Notes under the pieces: generated by a model
Told to the model about the DNA's origin: nothing
Databases searched by the model: none
What the model saw: only the letters and a program-made list of their open reading frames with translations
Assembly: GCA_024362935.1 (NCBI GenBank)
Contig: JANCRA010000065.1
Location: 434,001 to 498,000 of the forward strand
Length of the DNA: 64,000 bases
Direction of reading: 5' to 3'
Origin: Setophaga petechia
Lineage: Eukaryota; Chordata; Aves; Passeriformes; Parulidae
Made by a program: the position numbers and the translations under genes
Part shown: positions 57,104 through 64,000 of the stretch, piece after piece
How the letters are laid out: each line of letters starts with the position of its first letter
Position numbering within the stretch: the first letter of the stretch is position 1

Positions 57104-59984
57104 TCAAACTTTTCCAGCGTTTTTTATTACTGCTTCTAGTCTTTCACACCCACTTTCAAATTTGGTTAATATTTCCTGGTTTATTTCAATCTTTTTAGGT
57201 CCTTGTTCCTTAACATGGGTTAATTTAGCTGTTAGTACCATTATAGATTTTCGTTTTCTTCTTTCTGCTAATTCTGAATCTAGAGACATTGTTGTAATCT
57301 GCATCCCCTGAATCACTATGTGAATTAGCTTAATAAAACATGGAATCATACAAGGCAGAAACAAAAGTCTCAGAATTAAATATAACAACATGAACCTTAA
57401 ATTTTTCTACCAAACACTTCAAAAGTGGTTATCCCACCAATCTGCTTTCAAGATTGAATTCCATTTCTGTACTGGCACATGAGCCACTCTTTTAATCTCC
57501 TCTGTAAGTTCTGTGATAACTTCTTCATCAATTTCTACACAGCACTCGGATTCATTAAATCTCCCACAAACTCCTCCTTCTTCTGCTTACAGATAGTCTA
57601 GGGCCATCTTGTTTTGGTACACAAACACCCGAATTTGTGCATATTGCTTGCCCAACATTTTTAAGGCACCGGAGGTGTGATTTGACACCACCTCCACTCT
57701 CCTTGGAGCCTTATCAATTGATTCAACAGGTAAATTGGGGTCCTATATCTCCATGACCCATCTTGAGCCTATGTTGCTGGGTCATAATATGCTATAATTT
57801 GTTCTGCAGGCCATTCATCCTCCCCCCATTTTTGGTTCCCTCCTGCTGTTGGAAAGTTAAAATTCAAATCTCTTTTATTCCGCTGCAGGGTTTCATACAG
57901 TGGAGTTCCTAGCACATTGCTCCTAGACCTTGGTAGAACAAAGAAGGAGGGTTGTATTACTCTCAAGGTACAGGTTCTTCTCAATTTTTGAGGTAACTCA
58001 CTGTATACTCATTGCTCACAAATCGAATATATCCCATCTGGGGCTTTGCATTTTTTTATCAGTTTTTTTTTTCCTGGTTGTTCCCAATAGGACCTCAGGT
58101 TGTTGATGGATTGGTAGGGGTTAGCTCCAGGACTTCTGTACCAGCATAAATTAATTTGTTTATCCCATTCACAATTTATTTCTTTTATTGGTCCCCAATA
58201 TCCAACAGGGGTTTCAGATTGCCAAAATTTTTGAACGATTATGAAGCCCCAAAACAGATAGTCCCAAAACAGATAGCCCCAAAACAGATAGCCCTCTAAA
58301 AACTAATAGGTTAAAACATAGAATGTGAAGCACTTGAAGAAAGCATAACATTTAGAAACCACAGAGCAATATATCAGCTAAAGGCATAGAGCGCTCTGAC
58401 AGGGAAAAGAGATAGGGATAGGGGGTGATAGGAGAGAGATGAGCTAAACATCTCCAAAGATAACGGTGTCGAAACTAACCCTGAGAACCTTGCCAAGCCA
58501 TGGGTACCTGGCCGAATGCACCGGGAAATGACCAAATAAGGAGAAGAGTTCAAAAGTTTAAGGAGGAAGACTCCTTAGAAAGACCCCCGCCCAGAGGAAG
58601 GCTACAGGAACTCCCACCAAGAAGAAACCCAAAAGAGATGTCCCCGCCCACACTCCGCCTACACCACGCCCCATATGAATATGCATGAAAAGAAATGATG
58701 ATGTATGTGAAATGATGAAATCTTGTATCCAAAACTGTATAAAAGGCTTGCTTTTGTAACGGGATATTTAGAAAATCCATTTAGAGATTTTCTCCAACGC
58801 GCGTTGTAATAAAATACCTCCTGCTTATTTGACTTAAACTGAGTCTGTAAGCAGTTATTCTCACCTTTTGGGGCAAAATTCGGCATCAATTATCCATATT
58901 GACCACCAGTGTGGATTTGCAAGAAGTATGCTCTACTACTTTATTAAATCTCTTTCCTTCTCGAGTTATACAAATGATTCTAATTACTTGATGGCTCAAA
59001 ATCCATCCTTCAGGTCTCTCCAATGTTCCAGAAATTTGGGTGTGATTCCATTTTGAAAATTGCTCTGGAGCTAAGCTCTCACCTTTCCATGACCATCTTT
59101 CAGCCATTTTTAGACCTCCACAAATCCAACATTTGGATAATCCTAATTCTGTAGCAATCTCTTGCATCAATCTCACAAATAAATCCTTATTCGAAGCTGG
59201 CAGGTCCCAATCTTTGCAGTGCTGTTTTAGCTGTTCATACAATTCAGCCAATTCTTTTGACTCTTTTCTCCTGTTCTTTCCTTTGTTCCTCTTTTTATCT
59301 TTTTCTTCTTTTATTTTCTCTTTCAATTTTTCTTTTAGTGCCTGGTTTCCCATGCCTATACTTGGATCCTTTCCATTATCATCTTCTTCAAAACAAAAAA
59401 AACCTTTTATATTAAGGGCAAATCTGATTACCATGGGGATAAGGAGCTTGTCCATTATATCCTAAATTTTTCCCTACCTAATACATCTTTTCGTCTTTAA
59501 CACAAACATCTATAAAGCTGTTGCGATTGTAGCAGACAAAACTAACATACAGGTATATCACACACACAGATCTTATCTTGTCCTTAATCCACACAGGGTG
59601 ATTGCAATAATCACAAATATTGAGATTGCTGGGACTTGGTTTTTGCCCTGCTTGGTTTTGGGTTTTTTGGGTTGTTTTTTTTTTTTTTTTTTTTTTTTCT
59701 GAAACTCTGTCCAGTGTGGCTTTTTGACTTAGGCCAACCGCCCAGGGTACCAGAATGATCACAGTGAAAATAATCCTCAGGAGATCTACCTTTCTACCTT
59801 TCTCAAGGCCCCTTGGGTTGCAACCAAGGGCCGAGATGCCAGTCTTCTCGGTAGCAAAGGTAATATCCCGGGATCTAGTCACTGGTGCTTTTTGTTTTCT
59901 CGGTACCCATAGCCCCACAGAGTTTGCTTGTTTCTTTTTAAATGCCATTTCCCAGTTCTGGCTGGTTAAGAAGGGATAATTCAA
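57104..59984 (-). pseudogene. ERV2 env, broken by stops and an LTR insertion
   Basis: The N-terminal ORF (59,478-59,984) has a hydrophobic leader (IIFTVIILVPWAVGLS). The next (58,886-59,455) has a Lys/Glu-rich stretch and the surface-subunit motif CWICGG. After the inserted LTR, degenerate surface sequence continues (57,769-57,984, with RNKRDLNFNF near a possible cleavage region). 57,104-57,391 encodes the membrane-anchor and tail region (LYLILRLLFLPCMIPC). Multiple stops and frame changes interrupt it. A 24-base T run (59,675-59,698) encodes a poly-Lys stretch on the minus strand. Confidence 0.75.
58242..58885 (+). mobile_element. Solo LTR inserted in ERV2 env, opposite orientation
   Basis: TATAAAAG at 58,738-58,745 and AATAAA at 58,808-58,813, 70 bp apart, are followed by a short U5 ending TTCGGCA (58,885). 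The start is put at TGAAGCCCC (58,242) but could lie a little elsewhere; no target duplication was found. The element interrupts the env reading frame on the other strand. Confidence 0.65.
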
Positions 59985-60078
59985 ATGAAAAGAACAGGGA
60001 AAAGGTTAGGCCGGAACACCATAAATTTATATTTTCCGAAGTTTCAGGGATATGCCAACCACAATAAGATATAACTAA

Positions 60079-60582
60079 TTATCTTTCTGCTTCCAGGGCG
60101 GGGAGTTTATGAAATTGCTGCCTCCAATAGGCACACTCGTGGTGCCAATGTGCCCCTGGAATGCGCCTATGATGTGGTATATAGACTTCTTCTCCACAAC
60201 AACTATCGATTATAAAACACTGGTCTATAATCTTATGAACTGCTCGTTCTCTTATTTGTGCTACAGCCAATAAAGCAAGAACCAATTGATCTAAGTTCTC
60301 TATTAATCCAATGGCTGCTGGAAGGATCCCGTCTCCCAATCTCAAAGGTATTCCAAAAAAATCACTAGCAATGCGTTCTATAGTTAGGTGGCTAAATACA
60401 TAACCATAGCAAAACCAGCAAATCAATTGTCTTTCCTTCTCTTCCCTCTTAGTTACTCTCCACCATGAGTTAAAGCAAAATGTGCAAACAATACATATCC
60501 ATGGATGACACTCTAAACCATGTCCACTGTACTCCCAACGTTTTACTTGTCTCTGCACTCTTTCAACAACAGGTGTTACCAA
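60079..60582 (-). CDS. ERV2 Cys-rich ORF between pol and env, unknown
   Basis: A 167-codon uninterrupted frame starting MVTPVVERVQ. The first half holds clustered Cys (CHPWICIVCTFC, then ICWFC) around aromatic residues. The middle is hydrophobic (GILPAAIGLIENLDQLVLAL), and the C-terminal third has His/Cys (CCGEE, HHRRIPGAHWHHEC). It lies after the integrase remnant and before the env leader, where complex retroviruses place accessory genes. I recognise no retroviral or cellular family. It is open while neighbouring pol and env are riddled with stops, but chance openness of this length is possible. Confidence 0.4.
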   Translation of the reverse strand: MVTPVVERVQRQVKRWEYSGHGLECHPWICIVCTFCFNSWWRVTKREEKERQLICWFCYGYVFSHLTIERIASDFFGIPLRLGDGILPAAIGLIENLDQLVLALLAVAQIRERAVHKIIDQCFIIDSCCGEEVYIPHHRRIPGAHWHHECAYWRQQFHKLPALEAER

Positions 60583-60789
60583 ATTCAGTTTCTGGAATTA
60601 CAGTTCTGTAATTAATTCTAATAATGTTGCTGGTGGGTGACCCTGGAGGAGATCTTCGATCCTTTTAGGCCGTTCCCACCGATTCAGAAAGTCTTTTATT
60701 CTTTTTCCATCGGCGTTCTTCTGCCTCCAAACTCAAGTGAATTGCGGTCAGCAGCCACTCCAGGATGCTTAATTCCTTCTTAATAAATC

Positions 60790-61712
60790 AGGGTTAATAA
60801 AGATCAACTTAAATCTCACCATATTATCACATTCTTGGAAATACATGTTTCAACAATATTTTAGCTACCATTTGAGCTGTAACCCGAGCTGCCGGAAATG
60901 CTTCAACTCACTGAGTTAATTGATCTATTATAACTAACAAATATTTCCACTGACCTACTTTAGGCAATTTTGTAAAATCAACTTGAATCTTTTCAAATAG
61001 CCTGTAGGCTGTTTTTCATCCTCCAGAGGGAGGGCTCTTTAACACTTTCTTATTTACCTTTTGACAGGTGTGACACTTCCTGGGTAATTTGTTTTCCAAT
61101 TTCAAATATCCTTATACACACATAAAATTTTAAAAAGTAATCACAAAGGACTCTTGTTCCCCAGTGTGTCCGTCTATGCAAGTTATCTAAGATCTAACAT
61201 GCCACTGGTTTTGGCATCATGATTCTACCATCAGGAAAAAATCTACTTTCCCTCCTTAAATGTAGCTCCTAATTTCTTTATAGTTGCCAATTCTGCTACC
61301 AGAAAGCAAAGTGTCTCCTGCTGAATTTCTGTTTCTTGTAAGGTCATGATTTCAGTATCTCTTTTTCTTAAGGTCGCTCTTTTTGCTTCATTGTTGGATA
61401 AATTATTCCTTCGGACTCCGATATCCCTCTTTCTCTGGTTTCTTTTTACATGGACTACTACTATTTTCTTTGAGCCTTTTAAAACTTTAATTATCTGAAT
61501 TATCAGTCTCCCATATACTAATACTTTCCCTTGAGTATTTGTAAGTCTCTTTTCCTTCTAAATTTTTCTAAAAGTATTTACTACACTAAAAGCATATTTG
61601 GAGTCCATATAAATAGTCCCTTCTCGCCTTTTTAGTATTAATAATGCACGGAGTAATGCATAAAGTTCACAGGCTTGTGCTGACCAAGAGGGACTAAGGG
61701 GACTAGACTCCT
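60790..61712 (-). pseudogene. ERV2 pol remnant: RNase H and integrase, RT deleted
   Basis: Directly after protease comes RNase H sequence (AQACELYALLRALLIL, then YMDSKYAF, near 61,680-61,590). Further on are integrase pieces: a CHTCQ zinc-binding segment (about 61,060-61,078) and a core motif VDFTKLP (near 60,965-60,985). Stops interrupt every frame. No reverse-transcriptase palm motif exists between protease and RNase H. Confidence 0.75.
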
Positions 61713-62135
61713 TTACCCCAAGATTTTTCCCACTTCACCTAAATACCAACCTGTATCATTAATTTCTAGATTGTCTTCTTCAGTTAAAGAATAAATTTTA
61801 AGTTTTCTTTCACAGGGTTTTATCTGTAAATTTAAGGCTATTATTAAATCTCTGCTTAACAAATTATTCTTGGCCTCTGGTATCAAGAATAAATCATTTA
61901 CTCCAAATTTGTCATCTATTTCAATTTGCACTTCTTTAATTATAGGAACAGAGAAAGCCTCTCCCGTAATTCCGATTACTGAAACTTGCTCACGACTTAT
62001 CTCACATCCCTGGGGTAATTTATTAATAGTAGACCAAGAAACTCCTGTATCTACTAAAAAGAGAACTTCTTCGCTCTGAGAACCTATTTTTAGCTTTATC
62101 AAGGGCACTTCTGGTTGTATTTTGGTTCTCTTCAT
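61713..62135 (-). pseudogene. ERV2 protease (retropepsin)
   Basis: A 140-codon ORF with the active-site region LVDTGVSWSTI and the conserved LLSRDLIIAL near the C-terminus. The usual DTGA reads DTGV and LLGRD reads LLSRD. It lies in the same frame as gag, separated by the gag UAA and 16 open codons, which is the gammaretroviral readthrough layout. Listed as pseudogene because pol downstream is deleted. Confidence 0.8.
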
Positions 62136-62183
62136 TAAACAGAACTCCTGACCTCTCTGATTCTTGTGAGAAGTTTTCTCATC

Positions 62184-62930
62184 TTACTGTTTCTTTCTGC
62201 ATTTTTTTTGCAGGTGTCCCTTTTTATGACAATAAAAACAGGTAGGTCCTGCACCCTTTAAGGTAGGGCAAGAATTTTTTATGTTCCCTTTCTTGTGGCA
62301 GGAAAAACACATAGGTCTTGTATTCCTAAAAATAGATCCTGACCTCTGCTGTTTGTTTTTCCCTGCAAACTTTTCTGTATTCAAAGCTGCCTGCATTTCT
62401 TGAATTGCCGCCACCAAAATTCTGGCATCTGTTTTCAGCTTTTTCTTATTTCTCCTTACAAACACCCTTTGTGCTTCTCTCAGTAACTCTTGAAGTCCCC
62501 TGTCCTGCCAGTCTTCTAATTTTTCCAGCTTCTTCCTGATGTCACCCCAAGATCTCACCACAAACTGAGTTTTTAACAGAACCTGCCCTACTGCAGTATC
62601 AGTATCTATACCTGAATATAATTGCAAGTCTCTTTTTAATCTTTCTAACCGTTCTGCTGGGGACTCATATTTTTTCTGATGTTCACTCAAAGCTTTTCCT
62701 ATATTATGTCCCCTAGGCACTGTCTTCTGAATTCCTTGATTTTTTTTTTTTTTTTCTCTTCGGGATTCCCATTCATCCAAAAACTGCATCATCATCCCCA
62801 GCAGGCTGTCCTGAGGAGTGCTCCCTTCCTGAGAACCCCCCTCACAGTTCCCAGATACCCCAAACTCCTGCGGATTGTTCACACAATCCACAGCCCCTGG
62901 GTCAAGGAACTTACTTTTTCCCTGACCCAT
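62184..62930 (-). pseudogene. ERV2 gag, shortened, two zinc knuckles
   Basis: The start is placed at the MGQGKSK methionine (62,930), since Met-Gly is the usual myristoylation signal; an upstream ATG at 63,089 is in frame but lacks this. The 248 residues include a capsid C-terminal region (FVVRSWGDIRKKLEKLEDWQ) and two knuckles: CFSCHKKGNIKNSC, where Asn replaces the zinc-binding His, and an intact CFYCHKKGHLQKKC. Much of the p12 and capsid N-terminal part is absent compared with gammaretroviruses of about 500 residues. Confidence 0.8.
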
Positions 62931-63727
62931 TTCTGGCGGGAACAAACCAAGAAATCCCCGGTACCAGGAAAATCTTAGTTTCCCACACTCACCTCGTGAT
63001 TCAACTTCCTCGCTTACTACTCTGTCACACTGCCTTTTCAATCTACCTATTCCACTCCTATCTCTCCCTCTGCAATCTACTTGTTCCACTCCTATCTCCT
63101 CTTTCTCAATCTATTAGCCTCGTCCTCTCATCATCTAATCACATACTAAATTGCCAGCTACCAACCCCTCCAAGGAAATTGAACCTATTCAATCACTCCT
63201 TCTCAGTCTCCCTGCTCCCTCCTGCCCAAGGACCTTCCCACAGGTGCCTGGACCAGGGACGCCCTCCTTCCCCCTGGGTCAAACCCTCCCGGGGTCCCCA
63301 CTCGTTTACTTCTCTTTCACTTCCCTCCTTTCCCGGCCGGCCTCCTCTCGGAGGGCGCAAAACCGCGGTACTGGGAGGTGCCACTCGCTTCGGGGGTCCA
63401 GGACTGCCCAGCCCCCGTCTCAGATACTCCACACACACTCACACATGCATACAGCCGCCCCCCGACCCAAAACCCCATGATACTCACAGCCTCCTTTTCT
63501 CACGAGGGTCTTCGTGCACAAAGAAGTTTTCTGCGGGTACTCTCTCCTATAAGCCGGCACTCTGATGGGAGCCTCTCTTGCGCGCTTTTAATAACTAATT
63601 TGCTTATGCGTTATTGTAATAAAGACTCTCTTTTCCCAAGGGAGAGTGGTCTAGCCCTGGGACCACTTAAAAATCTCGTGGGGAGCTCCTTCCCAGGAAC
63701 TATCCACCCTCCTCAGGGTTAAGACGG
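62931..63727 (-). other. ERV2 leader between primer site and gag
   Basis: About 800 bp, G+C-rich near 63,200-63,430, where a retroviral packaging region would lie. No conserved structure could be checked by eye. Confidence 0.5.
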
Positions 63728-63745
63728 TCCCGGGTCTCGGCACCA
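63728..63745 (-). other. ERV2 primer-binding site, tRNA-Phe-like
   Basis: On the minus strand TGGTGCCGAGACCCGGGA begins three bases after the LTR. It matches the 3' end of tRNA-Phe (TGGTGCCGAAACCCGGGA) with one mismatch. Confidence 0.8.
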
Positions 63746-63748
63746 AAT

Positions 63749-64000
63749 TGTTATGTTTGCCCAATTATCCCTTCATAAAAAAATCCCCAAACAATAATTG
63801 CGATAGCAGCAATTTTAATTAAATAGTTTAGAAAATATATAAATAAGGCATAATTTGGTTCAAATAATAGCGCATAAGCAAAAGATAACTGCGGGGTATG
63901 GAGTGCAGGGTTCTGGGACCCTTGCCACCTCACATACAAGCTTGCCAAGTAAAAATTACCCTACCCCCTTATATGCCATGGGTTAATACCATCTCCCCCT
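63749..64000 (-). repeat. ERV2 5' LTR, cut by the window edge
   Basis: TGTTATGTTTGCCCAATTATC and the following 250 bp match the 3' LTR at 56,249. The rest lies beyond the window. Confidence 0.9.

Larger units (their letters stand above)
56249..64000 (-). mobile_element. ERV2: endogenous retrovirus, gamma-like, tRNA-Phe primer site
   Basis: A minus-strand provirus running off the right edge. Order on the minus strand: 5' LTR (63,749 to beyond 64,000), primer site, gag, pro, pol remnant, a 167-codon ORF, env, 3' LTR (from 56,249). Gag, CX2C surface motif and env tail resemble gammaretrovirus-like avian ERVs. Pol lacks RT, env has stops and an LTR insertion, and gag is about half usual size, so it is defective. 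Confidence 0.9.

Noticed and set aside
1..64000. CRISPR arrays, operons, bacterial promoters, rRNA
   Set aside because: None seen. The repeats are minisatellites, LTRs and LINEs of an animal genome, without spacer-repeat regularity.

Overview
The window looks like bird nuclear DNA, most likely from a songbird. It has CR1 LINE fragments, an OR14-type olfactory receptor exon of the kind greatly expanded in birds, several PHF7-like PHD/RING gene copies with very short GC-rich introns, and a dense load of endogenous retroviruses (ERVs). Nothing bacterial or phage-like is present. No tRNA, rRNA or CRISPR array was found. The species and chromosome cannot be fixed from the sequence alone.

Layout. 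1-11.4 kb is mostly sequence with no recognisable gene, holding a degenerate 36-bp minisatellite, two probable solo LTRs in opposite orientation (about 3.0-3.7 and 3.7-4.4 kb), a CR1 tail and a perfect 17-bp hairpin. 11.45-37.75 kb is a segmental duplication: unit A (11,453-21,971) and unit B (25,085-37,752) are direct copies, about 15.1 kb apart over their right two-thirds. Each carries, in order, a conserved non-coding block, a NOL8-like 3' fragment (minus), a PHF7-like gene (minus), plus-strand scraps of further PHF7-like exons, a CR1 fragment, a 42-bp coding minisatellite and a small membrane-protein ORF (minus). Between the units lie a CpG island (about 21.9-22.4 kb) and a third, inverted PHF7-like copy, C (23.1-25.0 kb).

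The PHF7-like genes are the main cellular content. Copy A can be read exon by exon in consistent phase, through an extended PHD finger, a PHD finger, a RING-like domain and a C-terminal zinc-binding region, into a 390-codon last exon. That exon encodes 46-residue repeats rich in Arg and Ser. Copies B and C carry frameshifts, a lost splice site, a lost zinc ligand or rearrangement. B and C share one identical 1-nt deletion although they lie in opposite orientations. Vertebrate PHF7 is a male germ-cell histone reader and ubiquitin ligase, so an expanding family with a basic, protamine-like tail is the most interesting signal here; the tail's role is inference.

37.8-64 kb is largely retroviral plus one olfactory receptor. 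ERV1 (39,464-44,249, minus) has two LTRs, a tRNA-Trp-like primer site, betaretrovirus-like gag, dUTPase and RT scraps, and a CX6CC transmembrane env remnant. ERV3 (46,458-about 49,000, plus) has one LTR, a near-perfect tRNA-Lys primer site, and gag joined directly to the end of env. ERV2 (56,249 to beyond the window end, minus) has a tRNA-Phe-like primer site, gamma-type gag-stop-pro in one frame, degenerate pol without RT, a broken env interrupted by an opposite-strand LTR, and an unexplained 167-codon Cys-rich ORF between pol and env. An apparently intact OR14-like receptor lies at 51,084-52,016. A composite 36-bp minisatellite occurs at three sites (0-0.35, 44.4-46.5 and 55.3-56.1 kb) in both orientations.
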